Below are positions 33,023 to 44,643 of a stretch of DNA of 64,000 bases, one piece after another. Under the pieces are notes generated by a model. The model did not search any database. It was not told where the DNA came from and was given only the letters and a program-made list of their open reading frames with translations. The DNA is taken from assembly GCF_018143015.1 (NCBI RefSeq), contig NC_054751.1:32688347-32752346 (forward strand), written 5' to 3'. Position numbers and translations under genes: made by a program. This DNA comes from Lytechinus variegatus. Lineage: Eukaryota; Echinodermata; Echinoidea; Temnopleuroida; Toxopneustidae. Each line of letters opens with the position of its first letter. Positions within the stretch are counted from its first letter, which is position 1.

Positions 33023-36000
33023 CTACGGTAACAGGTTCAAAATGGGTGAGAAAGAAGGCAGAAAGAGAATAGAATGTGACATGAAGAATATATAAATTAG
33101 ATGGATTCTTGACTGCACTGTCAAAATATACGTCTCTGCAAATGCCAAATCAAGGACATACTACACACCTTACTTCTCATGACCTTGCGACACCAAATTC
33201 GTATCACATCATTGTCACTCATGTATAAATGAACCAAAAACGGTTCAACTTCAAAGGATATCGAGGGAAATCATTTCAATGTATGTAATGACCTCTTTGG
33301 TTCCAATATGTATACTTGGACCAGGATTGAAATTGATCCATCAAAAAGTTCCTCATGTATCATTGCCAAAATTTCATCATGGCAAAAATGATGACAAAGG
33401 CATACAAGTCATGTAATTTTTAAGTTTTCTTTATCTCAACCAAGCAGATCTATGCACATCCTAGCATGTACAGTATGGGAATGAGGGAGCACATCCTTTC
33501 TTTTTCTTTTGCATATTGTTAATATTTTCTGGTGATAAAGAAGCTCTTCATCTATACATAAGAGTGATAACACTGACCTATAAACATGTTCTATGAAGAA
33601 TTCAACAAAATGTTACATTAGGAGAAAATCAAATATTTCAAAAAATAAAATATGGAGTGTGTGTAATCATCAACTCCTTCATTAGTCAATTATAGGCATA
33701 TCTCTGTTATCACAGGAAATTGAAAATATAATATTCAGTGAACATTATGCTTGTTTGATTTTCAAGAGTTCATCAGAGAGGACCTACCTCCAGAGGAGTA
33801 ATGAAATGAATGGGCAGAAGCTTGCCATCACTGTCAGTGAGGGGGAGGTAAATAGTCTGGCTATCATCACTGCTGTCCAGATTGGCGCCAGCACCACGGT
33901 TATCATCTGATCCAGACTCCTGGGCTACGAGGGCTGAGAAATGACCCCTGGTATAAGCTAGGGCAATGGGTGACTTACAACAGAAACTAGGCTCCCATAA
34001 CAATGGCAAGTACACACCTGGGGGCGGAGGGAGGCGGGGAGAAGGAAAAGAAAAATTCATCAGAGAACAAGATAATAATGGTCATCACAACATGGACCAT
34101 AACAAATAAACAAAAATTGAACTTACAAAGACACAACCTTCAAACATCTGAAACTTTTCTGTTCTCAAGGGCTTAAATCTACAGTACAAGTGCATATGAC
34201 ACATTTTCTGTCAGTTATTCATGCTATTTACTAACTGATAAATTAACTTTGCACAAATAAGCAAATCTACAACAAAAATTTCTTTGTCATGACAAATATG
34301 AATGAAGGGTATACCTTGGAAGCGTGCAAAGCCAAGATTCTCTCCACGGAAGCTCTTAATAAACTTGACTCCATAGACAATGATTGGTCGACGTAGAACA
34401 TGGGCCAGAGCAAAGATATGGGTCTGTTCCAAGGCAGCTCCTGGTTGACCGGCAAGACTAAGCATAAGTGACCAATCATTCAACCACTGGTCATCATCTA
34501 AGCTGAAATGCATGCTCTCAACATGCATGGCTTCATACGCCTTCCAACGACTGTAGAACCTGCAAACAGCATTACAACATTTGTTTCAATGATGTGATGA
34601 TTTCATTAATTCATATCACAGCACATGTACAAAATAACACTTCCTAAAAGGCCTTTCATTCTTGACTTGTGGTAGAATATTTTGTGGTTAACAATTATTT
34701 TTTTTTTTAAGTTTCTTGTTTGCTTATTCATTTTTCTTTGTATTAGCTTATCTAACGGCACCATTTTTCTATAACATCAATTGAAAAGTCCCATATTCAT
34801 CCACAGAAATAAACTATCAATTTACTTTTTTTACAACCTTTGATTTCAGCCGGTAAATAACTGTAGATTAACTGGATTGGTGAACTGTTTTTGCTTGCAA
34901 CTCTATCTGCAATGAGCACCAGGCGAGCGTTTCATGAAAAGACTTGTCAATTAATCTGAAAAGACCAGATTTATCCAACAGTTGCCCTACCAACAGCGCT
35001 TCTCAGCGAATCAAAATCAAGGAAAGTTGTAAGATCTGATAACTTGTCAGATGAAATATTGATGTAAAGCTCCGGGGGGGGGGGGGGGGTGTTTCACAAG
35101 TTAAGTGTGACTTAAGTCATGCTTAATGCTGATGCGCACATGATATATAAAGAGCAATCTTATTGATTAGTACACAATAACGCGCATTCCTCTTACATGT
35201 TCCATGATTTGAGAAATGTGGTGATGCCTTATATATGACATGCAATTAGACTATGTAAGTCCTATTCTAAGTCATACTTAACACTTTGTGAAATATCGCC
35301 TGGTATCTAACTGAATTTCACAGAATCAATTCTTGTCAGTTTTGACAAAGATTATATGCAAGAGCAATGGGTCATGTAACACAATGTTAAAGGATTGATC
35401 ATACAGTTTATCTGTGTGCACGATTGCAGATAAATGATAAAGTGTAATCAAGCGTATAATCATTCCTATGATCAAAAGCTAAGCTAAGTGCTACAGGGCC
35501 CCAATCACTTAGGAACTTCCAGATTGAATGTTGCGCTAAAAGGCTAAATGCCTCCGCACACCTCACGAGTAGTCCATGATCTGATTGTGGAACAAGTTGC
35601 ATTTTACTTATTTAAATAAGATGTAAATGAAAATTATCTTTTTATTTGAGGTCCAAATTAACTGCAAGAATAACTATTTTGGATAAATGAATTCCTTTAG
35701 TAGGGGCCAAATTGGTTTCAAATCGTAGCCAACTGTATGATCGCTATGATGTCATTACAACTAGAAATTCAATACACATGTACCTTCTAATAAAGAAAGT
35801 ACATGTAATAGAGTCACAGATTTGGATTCGCATGATGATTTAGAACCTTATACAGTAAGATATTCTATTACTCAATATTCATATCAAATTTTACTATTTT
35901 ATTCCAAAATTGGGTGGAGATCAATCGTAAGGTGTGCACTGACGTTAATATGTCCATACCTATGTGCTCCCTCATTTAGACTATCCCCCAATGCCCTTCT

Positions 36001-38556
36001 AAGCACAGAGTCTGTATCAAAGACACCCCAGGTAGCTTGGAGTACTGAGTCCAGTAGGCAGTCACCAGCAGTCCTATTCCATAGTGCATAAAGACGGCTT
36101 CCCATGGAGTCTGCAACTTCCATACTCCAATTGATAATGGGAGATTCCTGTTCTAGCTCTATCAGATCAAAAGAGATGAAAAACTTATTCATTCATTTTT
36201 ATCAATTTTTATGTACGGGGTAGCATATATATCACAAAAATTAGCGATCTTCCACAAGGCCCTCCCTCCTTGGTATAGATAAAACAAGTAATATAGTAAA
36301 AATAAACAAGATATTAGCATATTATAGGCCTATAGGTAATGACAAAAAAAAATAATTGGTATCCTCAAACATTCTATGATGCTACTTTCAAAGGGATTAG
36401 AATCTCTAAGTTTGAGTTGCCTTTTAAGAAACCAATTCTAATATATTCATTTCTTGCTTGAACCCATAAATGAGTTCATGTCAATTCAAGAAACATATTG
36501 TGTTCACATGCTGCAATGGTCTATTTTGATAGATGTAAAGGGACCTGTTACAAAAAAGGGTTGCAAATGAATGAAACTAAAAAAAAAATCAAAGCACAAA
36601 TCCCTTAAACACACATTTCATTGCTTGAAAATCAAATTTGCATTTATTCACAACTCTTTCAGCGGTGGGCCCCTTTTCCCTTATGTATATTTTGTAACGG
36701 CTGAAACATGTATGAAAATTGGAAAGATGTACTTCAAGAAGATTGTACACTTTCAGCAATGACCTTTCAATGATAAACCTACATGCATGTCTTCATCTAT
36801 AAATACAAGAAGAAAATGCACAGCTGGGAATCAATACTTCTTAGAAATTCATAGGTGCTTTGAAAAGACAGAAATTATATCTCAAGTTGTATTTCTTAAA
36901 GAATGTGTTTGTCATATTACCTTTCTGTGCATCTTGATCAAGCAGTTCATCCATTAGTTGATTGCGCACCATTAGTGGGAGGTAGTTGATTTCTAGGTTT
37001 CAAAGGAAGAAAATGGGATAGGACAATCAAAATCTAGTGCCAAGAAATATCAAAGCCAAAAATTCACAGCATTTTGTAATACAAAATTATGATGGAGAAT
37101 TCCCAATGCAAAAAAAAAATCCATTAACAATATTTCAATGAATGAATTTTTCCTTTGGACACATAATACAGATGTGACTTTTAATATTCCAATGTTATTT
37201 GACTTTAGAAATAAAATAATATAATGCAAACAACGTATAGAACCAAATAAATATACTCCTCATGTAACTTAATGAGACACAGTTGAAAACAAAAGAAAGT
37301 TTGTTTAGCTCTTGGAAGAATAAAGTTATTTCTGTAAAAAAAAATTAAATAACAAAAAAAATTGCATTTTCTCTGGTAAAAACTTATAAAAATTAAACCT
37401 GTAGTGTAACACAAAAAAAATGATCTACAGGTGAAAAAGAATATATTTGTTTACCTCCAGGTAGAATAAAAGTTATAATATCTGTAACAAAATAGCAAGG
37501 AAAGTCTCCTTTTCTCTGTCGTATCGACTTTGCAACCTCTCTCCGGATGTCAGCGGCAAGTTCAGGGCAAACTTGAGATGGTGGTCGCTTGACAGCATGG
37601 GCACTACTAATATCTGTAGAAAGCAGAACAGCCAGCAGATCTTCTCTCCTGAAACGCAGAGCAAGATGGGCAAGGGTAAGACCAACATCAAAGACACCAG
37701 ATCGGTTGAGTAAAAGAACCTCATCAGCAGTAAGTGTTCTGGTTGGATTTCCACCTGATGTTAAATATGTTTCTACTGCTTGATGGTCATCATCCACTAC
37801 ACCATTACAAGCATTTAGGAACAGCCAATCAGACTTTCTCAATCTCCTACGGATAAGCTTGATGCGTTTCTCTTGATCAACATTGATGGTACCATGACCG
37901 GGTGTTGAGGTGGCCCCAATGACAGGCACTTTGACATTAGAGATAGTTGGACCTGGACTACGAGGTGGTGAACTGGTGGGAGATGTACGACTTGATGCAC
38001 CAGCATTCCTCAGATTCTCCTCAATCAAAGTGCTTCCCGCTCCAACACTTGAGTCAGGGCTCTGCTTTTGGCGTGCACAGCTACATAAAACACAGTGCTT
38101 TGCTTTGGGCCAGTTCTCATAAGTACACGTAGAGCATATCCACTTTTTTGTACTATTGCATATAGTTCGATTGCGGTCATTGTTGACGTTCTGCTGACCC
38201 ACCGTGGGGCGAACAGTCTTGAGACGTGGCTGACCACGACTTTTGCTGTTATCTCCAGGTGGTCCAGTCCCCTTTGCAGTGTGACAAAGAGCACATTTGG
38301 CTGCCTGCGGCCAATTCAAATAAGTACATGCCTTGCATGGCCACTTAGGGGAACTATTATCAGATTCTGGCAGGATAAGGCGTCTAGGGCTACTATCACT
38401 CTGCTCCTCGACAAGGGATGTGGAGGAACTATCCTGTGTCGGTGATGTGATGAGTTGTACAGGTTTTGGTGCATGACACAAGGTGCATTTGATAGAGCTG
38501 TACCAGTTGTGATAAGTGCAGTAATCACATGTCCATTTTGGGTGACTCTCAGTCAT
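32858..38556 (-). CDS. ZRANB1: ZRANB1/TRABID, OTU-family deubiquitinase with three NZF zinc fingers
   Basis: Exons on the minus strand: 38556..37455, 36992..36921, 36158..35960, 34559..34315, 34017..33788, 33022..32858; 2013 bases = 670 residues plus TGA, close to the roughly 708 of human. TRABID cleaves atypical (K29, K33) and K63 ubiquitin chains and acts in Wnt/APC and other signalling. Seen: NZF1 (W8, C10-C13-C24-C27), NZF2 (W72, C74-C77-C88-C91) and NZF3 (W139, C141-C144-C155-C158), each with the T-Y ubiquitin-contact pair after the second Cys; a basic Ser/Pro-rich linker; an AnkUBD-like region from about 230 (KSDWLFLNACNGVV, AFDVG-like block, LAHLALRF); then the OTU domain with catalytic Cys in RTAGDCLLDS (C425) and His in YTRGHFSAL (H565). 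The human acidic C-terminal tail is missing: the protein stops just after RYRRIAQQI. Confidence 0.96.
33788..34017 (-). CDS. ZRANB1: ZRANB1 exon 5 with catalytic histidine
   Basis: Acceptor GCCCCCAG, donor GTAGGT, ends in phase 0. Encodes VYLPLLWEPSFCCKSPIALA, YTRGHFSALV with the catalytic His, and NRGAGANLDSSDD. Confidence 0.95.
34315..34559 (-). CDS. ZRANB1: ZRANB1 exon 4
   Basis: Acceptor TTTGCAG, donor GTATAC, ends in phase 1. Encodes FYSRWKAYEAMH and LEQTHIFALAHVLRRPIIVY, near-identical to the vertebrate OTU core. Confidence 0.95.
34919..35072. mobile_element. MITE GGGGAGCGTTTCAT family, diverged copy
   Basis: GAGCGTTTCATGAAAAGACT at left, AACTTGTCAGATGAAATATT at right. Lies in the ZRANB1 intron between exons 3 and 4. 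Confidence 0.5.
35073..35310. mobile_element. MITE TTTCACAAGTTAAGTGTGACTTA family
   Basis: G-run (35075-35089), then GTGTTTCACAAGTTAAGTGT; right end inverts to GATATTTCACAAAGTGTTAA. In the ZRANB1 intron between exons 3 and 4, directly abutting the 34919-35072 MITE. Confidence 0.7.
35960..36158 (-). CDS. ZRANB1: ZRANB1 exon 3 with catalytic cysteine
   Basis: Acceptor CTGATAG, donor GTATGG, ends in phase 2. Encodes ELEQESPIINWSMEVADSMG and then LYALWNRTAGDCLLDSVLQA, with the nucleophile Cys. Confidence 0.95.
36921..36992 (-). CDS. ZRANB1: ZRANB1 exon 2
   Basis: Acceptor AAACCTAG, donor GTAATA, phase 1 to 1. Encodes EINYLPLMVRNQLMDELLDQ then DAQK, the linker helix leading into the OTU domain. 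Confidence 0.92.
37455..38556 (-). CDS. ZRANB1: ZRANB1 exon 1 (start codon, three NZF fingers, AnkUBD)
   Basis: ATG at 38556 begins MTESHPKWTCDYCTY, aligned with the human start, and is preceded by a plausible splice acceptor (GGTGCAG) one base before it, so a non-coding exon probably lies upstream. Donor GTAAAC at 37454; ends in phase 1 after FILPG. Confidence 0.95.
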
Positions 38557-38599
38557 CCTGCACCTTTTGTCAACTGTCTTGAATCAGGAATCTCCTGGC

Positions 38600-39599
38600 A
38601 ATGGAAGATAGAAATACACAAATCAATTCATTAATTATTGATTGGTATTGTCACAGGCAATATCAAACCACTGATTAGAATGATGAAGATGATACATTGT
38701 AATTGCAAACCTTTTTTAACTCAGTGTTTGCATAATTTTGACAGTAATAATTAACAAAATAAATAATAATGATAATAATCATCATCTTTAATCCTTTAAG
38801 ACAAATTTTTTAGACATATCTCACTGGCAATTACCATCCCCATCATGAAGATCTTAACCCTAAGTTCAATCTCTCATGATTTTTCGGCATGATGTTGCCG
38901 CCCTTAAAAGTACATGTATAATGCCTCTTGTAGCTACTAAGAAAGGGGACAAGACGGCGACAAAAACATCAGTAAGATCCCATCTTCTCATAATAAATTT
39001 CTGGGATATTTTTAATTTACGTGTTAAAATATGAAATAATTTATAAATGTCACAAATGAAGTTCTAGCCAATTTACATGCTATTGGGCATGCGCAACAGT
39101 CCGAGCTCAGACCCACACGCATGCGATGTTTTGAAATCTGCAGCGAATTATTCATACATGTGAGGAACTCAATGTTGGCTCTAAATCACCAATTTTGAGG
39201 CTAACCGAAGGATGGATATGGAGTGAAATTAAGGTGTAAAGTAAGAAATTAAGCTTTTATTCTTTTTTTATGCCGTTTCAACGTATAATTTTTACAATAA
39301 ATATGCATATTTTCCTATCTTTGCCACTCAGAGTATCTGAGTGAGTTGTGAGTCTCGATGTTCGGGTAGGTGGAGCGTAGTGTAGCGGTAGTGAAGTGGA
39401 GCCTGCACGAACATCGCTCAAGGTAAAAAAAGCCTAGATTTTGAGTGACACTACACAAAACATATGGCATTTTATGGCTTCCCGAAAGACAATTCTGCTT
39501 TTGCTCCCTTTTCATTCCCGTGATCCTTTGCAGCACAGCGACAAATTGTGTACAACGGATAGCGGAGCGTGAACGTAGCGGTCGTGTACATTTTTGCTT
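38600..39599. other. Sequence upstream of the ZRANB1 start codon
   Basis: Likely a 5' UTR intron of ZRANB1. No coding exon recognised. GC content rises toward 39500. The segment 39345-39420 has GTAG-rich repeats (GGAGCGTAGTGTAGCGGTAG). Confidence 0.35.
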
Positions 39600-40220
39600 A
39601 CAAGACGTCATCCAGCCACTGCCGAGAACCAATTTATGAATGAAAATATAGTAAGCATGCGCAGTGCAAGCCTTTTATTTCCCCACAAAGAATTCCACCA
39701 AAACAAGTGTACAATTCTCTATCACCTCGCACCAAAATCGACCTAGAATTTCACTTTCGCGTATTTTATATGAATTATGAAAGGTATTCTCGGAGGATCT
39801 ATTTTCTCACCGATACCGCACAGGTAAGAGAATTTCGATTACTTTTTGCTTTTCCGTCAAAATCTTACAAATTAGCGTCTATATGTCATCGTGTTCGTTG
39901 GAATTTGTAGAGTCTATCGCAACGTGCACAAAGTCAATTGGCTTCCGGGTTTCGGAGCGTCGCGTGAATATGCATGAAATTGCAGAGTTTCGATAATTTT
40001 TGATCGATACCGGAGCGATCCAATCACGAACCAAGACCATTTACCGCGTACACATCGTGACCGGATATCGTTATCGCTATCGATACTTCCGCACGCAGTC
40101 CGAAGGAATTATTTTTCGGACCACGTGATCATGACGTGATCTGCGCGATTGACCAATCAGCGGTCTTAGAATCGCTGTGCGGAGACGATCTATCCGTTGT
40201 ACACAGTCTATGGACAATTT
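39600..40220 (-). promoter_or_regulatory. Candidate ZRANB1 promoter and non-coding first exon, possibly bidirectional
   Basis: CpG dinucleotides are much commoner here than in the flanks, most of all 39950-40210. On the minus strand a strong donor GTAAGC at about 39601 follows a CRE-like GATGACGTC, and could end a 5' UTR exon that splices to the acceptor just before 38556. On the plus strand a donor GTAAGA follows ACCGCACAG at about 39823. A CCAAT box (GACCAATCAGCGG, about 40151), a CACGTG E-box and a TGACGTGA site are visible near 40122-40140. All functional claims are inference. Confidence 0.4.
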
Positions 40221-40239
40221 GCCGTTGTGTGCAGTGACA

Positions 40240-40705
40240 TACGGGAAAGACTTCCATATGTCCCCTCACTAATTTAAAAAAATACTTCCCCAAAACCCCC
40301 TTCTGTCTTTCTCTTTCTTCTTCTTTTTTTTCTTCTTACTTCCGGTGGGAACTTGGATTCGAACCTCTCGCTGCAGAACGAAGCATCTTCAGTCTGTCGC
40401 CTTACTCACTGAGCTAGCAGGAATTGTTGAAAACCATGGGTTTCATAACAATTATCAACCGATATTACGACTAGTCTACTCTCCAAGAGTATTGGGTATT
40501 TATTTTTATGACTAAATAAACCGATGCCATTGGGAATTACACACACTTGAATTTTTGACGGAATAAAGCCATATTTTGGTATGTATCCGACTTTTCTTCT
40601 TAAATCTCTTAGATATGTTAGATAATTCTTGATAAACCTCCATATTTTTTTTTTCAATTTTAGTGGAGGGGACATATGGAAGTCTTGCCAACATACGCCC
40701 TCAAA
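40240..40705. mobile_element. Inverted-repeat element with a tRNA-like sequence
   Basis: AAGACTTCCATATGTCCCCTC at about 40248 recurs inverted at about 40666-40688, so these bracket a unit of roughly 460 bases. It holds the tRNA-like segment of the next entry, giving it features of both a SINE and a MITE. Confidence 0.55.
40345..40422 (-). repeat. tRNA-like sequence (tRNA-Phe-like, degenerate)
   Basis: On the minus strand: A-box TAGCTCAGTGAGT, a GACTGAAGAT stretch identical to the tRNA-Phe (GAA) anticodon loop, and an intact B-box GGTTCGAATCC at 40355-40365. Acceptor and anticodon stems do not pair well, so this is a pseudo-tRNA or SINE head rather than a working tRNA gene. Confidence 0.6.
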
Positions 40706-40826
40706 AAAAAAGTATGAAGAATTGATCATTGACTGATATTATTTATTGACGTAAACTTCATTTAATAGAATCTACTAGTTTTTCTTGTTTGACATGTTTG
40801 ATATTTTCCCAACTCTTCAACGGTTA

Positions 40827-40850
40827 CCCCCCCCCCCCCCCCCCCCCCTC
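40827..40850. repeat. C-homopolymer of about 22 bases
   Basis: One of the longest of more than a dozen G or C runs of nine or more bases scattered through this AT-rich window. Confidence 0.9.
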
Positions 40851-41799
40851 CTCAATTCTTGACCCTATCCAGATCCAAGACCTTTCTTATGCCTGTTGTT
40901 AGGGCTAGGCTCTTGTCCTGCACAACACAGCAGCAGCATAAAAACAGACATTGATATAAGTAGGCAAAGCGAGCGCGAGAAAAGGACAAGCCACGGCCAG
41001 CCACATCAGTATCACATTCACACAATATCTGTTGACTGGTCTGTTGTGCGGCTGCAGCAGTGCAGTGGCCAGTGCCAGTGGGGCAGTGCAGTGCGAAATA
41101 TTACATTTACAGGCACAAAAAGCAGGCCCATCAACCATTCACTCTCCCACCAAATTATCATTTTTACAAATTAGAAATAACTTCAACATATTTTTTTCAA
41201 CACACATTAAGTATTTACCTGTATATGAGCCCAAAATCCCGAAATTCATTAAATCTTCTGTTGCTCATTCTGTGTTGTTTTTCTTTCCTTTTAAATGTTG
41301 CCGATTTATGTAACCCAAATATTGCCCCTAAAATCAGAGATTTTGTTTATTCATAGTGATGTAAAAAATTAAAAACCTTAGTGGAAAAATCAAAGTTTTC
41401 CTTCAAAAAAATTATGTGTTTTGAGAGCAAAAATCCTATTTAAACTTGACTTGCAGGAATTTTGTTATTGTCTCAACACAGCGTAGCTAGCTCAGCACGT
41501 CGGGCAGGTACCACTGAACTAAAAATACATCGGTAGAATGCCACTCAAGCAAAGCAAAACACAGTGCTCAGCGCAGCCAATAGTATTTCTATTATTGCGC
41601 GAGCATGATCACGAAACATTCATTAGAGGGGTAAGGCTGAAAATATGAAAACTTTGCCATAATAATCAACACTTTGATTGTGGGCATCAACGGAAATACA
41701 AGACAAATATATCTAAATAAATAGGGTAAAATTCATATAGCGAAATGCTAAAACTTTCATATAAATCAGATAACAAAAAGCGAAGTTTTTTTTTATTTT
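40851..41799. other. Gene-free stretch upstream of the MITE cluster
   Basis: No conserved frame. A GC-richer, CAGTG-repeating segment at about 41050-41095 (GCAGTGCAGTGGCCAGTGCC) is followed by AT-rich sequence. Confidence 0.35.
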
Positions 41800-42342
41800 A
41801 AAGTTGAGCCTTGGGAGTTGAGCTCCACGTACCCCCAACAAAAAAGTTAATTTAAATATAAAATAAAAAATAAAAAACACAACACTGAAAATTTCATCAA
41901 AATCGGAAGTAAAATAAGAAAGTTTTGACATTTTTAATTGCTTAATTTCACAAAACAGTAAGCACATCCTGGTCATAATGAAAATGAAAGAATGTTCTAA
42001 TTTTCTTTTTATTGTCCTCAGTGAAACCAAGTTTTATTTCACCCTGAACATGTGGAATTACCATTGTTATATGGTTCAGTCAAGCCTTTGGTCCTCATCA
42101 TCAAATCTGTCAAAATTGAAATATTGTATAATTCAAACAATAAAAAACAAAAGAAATAGTGAGTGACGGACATCAAGTTGATTCTCTCATTTGCATGTGA
42201 CTAAATCGTGCATAGTACAGTATACCTATTGTAACTTTTTTTATTTTACATCTGATTTTGATGAAATTTTCAAAAATATGCTTGTTTGATTTTTCTCTAT
42301 TGACTCAAATCAACATTTTTCTGAGGTGGACTTGATCTTTAA
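41800..42342. mobile_element. Foldback MITE of the AATTTCATCAAAATCGG family, copy 1
   Basis: Left arm contains AAAATTTCATCAAAATCGGA then GTAAAATAAGAAAGTTTTGA; right arm carries the inverse (GATTTTGATGAAATTTTC) and ends TCTGAGGTGGACTTGATCTT. Total about 540 bases. This family also makes up 42803-44095. Confidence 0.8.
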
Positions 42343-42389
42343 GCAATATTTTGTGAAATTGATTATGAGTCATATGCAGATACGCACGT

Positions 42390-42802
42390 CATGGCGGCCG
42401 GGGGGGGGGGCAAGAGCCAAAAAGTTTCCCGGTCATATCATTGTACCCGAGCAAAAAAGGAGAAGCTTCAATGCGTGATATGGGCATAGCACGGCGCGCG
42501 CGGCAAAAAGTCCTGAGCGAGCGAAGCGAGCAAGAAAAATTCACATTTTCCTGAGAATCTAACTCAGGCTGAGATTGAATTTTACAAAAGGTATTCAGAA
42601 AATAACATCATGTCTTACTTTTTTTTTCTCGGTTTTAGAACTTTATTTGGGGGCCAATTAGGCTATGAGTGAATTGAGTCAAGCTAGGGCAGTGGCGGCG
42701 CCAGGATTTTTAACTCTTTTTTAACCTAGGGAGAGGCAAAAGAACATTGAGGGGCGGGGGGGGGGGGGCAAATCGAGCGAAAATCGATGCACCCTGCATA
42801 CT
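42390..42802. repeat. Transposon remnants with G-runs and GGCGGCGCC ends
   Basis: GGCGGCCGGGGGGGGGG at about 42393 and CAGTGGCGGCGCCAGGATTT at 42691, then GGGGCGGGGGGGGGGGGCAA at about 42751. CAGTGGCGGxxCCAGG ends are common in hAT-type MITEs; the second ends cannot be matched, so boundaries are uncertain. Confidence 0.4.
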
Positions 42803-43071
42803 TAAAGGTAGATCAAGTCCACCTCAGAAAAATGTTGAATCAATAGAGAAAATCAGACAATGCTGAAAATTTCATCAAAATCGGATGTAAAATAAGAAAG
42901 TTACGACATTTTAAAGTTTTGCTTATTTTTCAGAAAATATTTATGTACGATTTAGTCACATGCAAATGAAAGAATCAATGATGTCCGTCATTCACTAGGC
43001 CTATTTCTTTTGTTTTTATTGTTTGAATTAGACAATATTTCAATTTTTGCAGATTTGACAATAAAGGGATG

Positions 43072-43756
43072 GTCCGGGCTGAAAGTATTTATAACTCAAT
43101 AAATAGAGTAGAATTCACTAAGCAAAATGCCAAAAATTTCAACAAAATCGGATGACAAATAACAAAGTTATTGAATTTTAAAGTTTAGCAACATTTTGTG
43201 AAAACAGGTGGGCTGATGACGTCACATCCCCACTTGTTCTTTTATATTTTATTACAGGAAATTAGGTTTATTCAATATTTTCCCCCAAGAACTAGAAAAA
43301 TTGGATTGACAACTGATTTAGTGCATTAAATATTCATTGCTGCAACTTGTTTCATATAAGGGAGACATATTATTCACACAAGTATGAAACAATGAAAAAG
43401 TTATGATTTTATGTAATAACATAAGAAAACGGAAAGTGGGGATGTGACATCATCAGCAGGGGCCGCGAAACGGGGGGCTGGGGGGGGGGCTTCAGCCCCC
43501 ACTTTTTTCCAAAACCGTGTACAAAAACGTAAAATTGACAATATGATTGTGATTTTTAGCATGGTCAGCCCCCCCCCCCCACTCTGAAAACTGTTCCGCG
43601 GCCCCTGTCATCAGCCCACCTAATGAATATTCACGACGACTGTTTTTACAAAATATTGCTAAACTTGAAACTTCAATAACTTTATTATTTGTTTTCCGAT
43701 TTTGATGAAATTTTCGGCATTTTGCTCAGTGAATTCTACTCTGTTTTAATAATATT
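43072..43756. mobile_element. Second-level foldback element inside 42803-44095
   Basis: Arms: AGAGTAGAATTCACTAAGCA near 43105 and its inverse GCTCAGTGAATTCTACTCTG near 43723; GGTGGGCTGATGACGTCACA near 43207 and TGTGACATCATCAG / TCATCAGCCCACC on the other side. The right arm is split by the element at 43457-43607. Confidence 0.75.
43457..43607. mobile_element. hAT-like MITE, third-level insertion
   Basis: Ends CAGGGGCCGCGAAAC and the inverse of CAGGGGCCGCGGAAC; flanked by TCATCAG at 43450-43456 and 43608-43614 (8 bases if the shared C is counted). CAGGGG ends with a 7-8 bp duplication point to hAT. 151 bases with G- and C-runs inside each end. Confidence 0.85.
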
Positions 43757-44643
43757 TAAACCTGACTGAACCATAAAATGTTAAACAATGGTAATTCCAC
43801 ATGTTCAGGGCGAAATAAAACTTGGTTTCACTTTACAATGAGGAGAAAATTCGACTATTTCATGTTTCATATGCATTTAATGAAATACAATAGAAATAGT
43901 GAGTGATATGAGTTCCCTCATTTGCATAATGACCGGGATGTCATATAACTATTCTGTGAAATTAAGCAAAACTTGAAAGTGTCATAACTTTTTATTTTAC
44001 ACCCGATTTTGATGAAATTTTCAGTGTTGTGCTTGCTTTATTTTTCTCTTTTTATTCAAATCCATTTTTTGTTGGGGTGGACTTGTCCTTTAAAAAAGGT
44101 TGAGATTGAGGTCTAAACCTTTGAAAGCTATTTAAGAATGGTATATGCCAGGAGGAAGATCCTCCCTGCGCAGAGCATTGAAACTCTCGTCTCTAATTCG
44201 ATTGATTTTCTAAGATTATTGAACTTCATTACTATGAAAAATCATCGGAGCGCAAAAAGTTGAAACTTCTGTGATCTATTGAAATTACATACATAATGAT
44301 CAGTGTATAATTTCCTCGACTCATCCTGAAGCGCTTCAAATTAAGTGTCACAGTTTTATACTGCAGGGCGCAAACACCGGAGATGAGTGTGCAGGGATAT
44401 GACACAAAGTTAAATATGACACAAAGTTTTTCATTGAATTTGATAGAAATGTAGGATGGTTATTTTGTCATTTTGCTATTTTGTTTATTTCCTTTATTCT
44501 TCAGCCGTTGTACATTTCTGTTCTGTCTAGACTTTAGTTCATTTGCATTTCTTTTCAGTACTGCCCTTGCAGTCTGAACTTAGGTTATTTGAGTTTAATG
44601 ATATTCAGATGTTGTTTGAAGGTTTGCATGGTGGCATGTACAA

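Larger units (their letters stand above)
42803..44095. mobile_element. Foldback MITE of the AATTTCATCAAAATCGG family, copy 2, interrupted
   Basis: Left end TAAAGGTAGATCAAGTCCAC (about 42803), right end inverse GTGGACTTGTCCTTTAAA (about 44080-44095). The middle, around 43072-43756, is replaced by another foldback element; the sequence resumes with TGACTGAACCATAAAATG, which matches the centre of the 41800-42342 copy. Confidence 0.75.

Noticed and set aside
37910..38445. Plus-strand frames of 60-116 codons opposite ZRANB1
   Set aside because: Antisense shadows of the long ZRANB1 first exon, with no recognisable domain.
40345..40422. Working tRNA-Phe gene
   Set aside because: Acceptor and anticodon stems do not pair, and the variable region is too long; only the internal boxes and anticodon loop are conserved.
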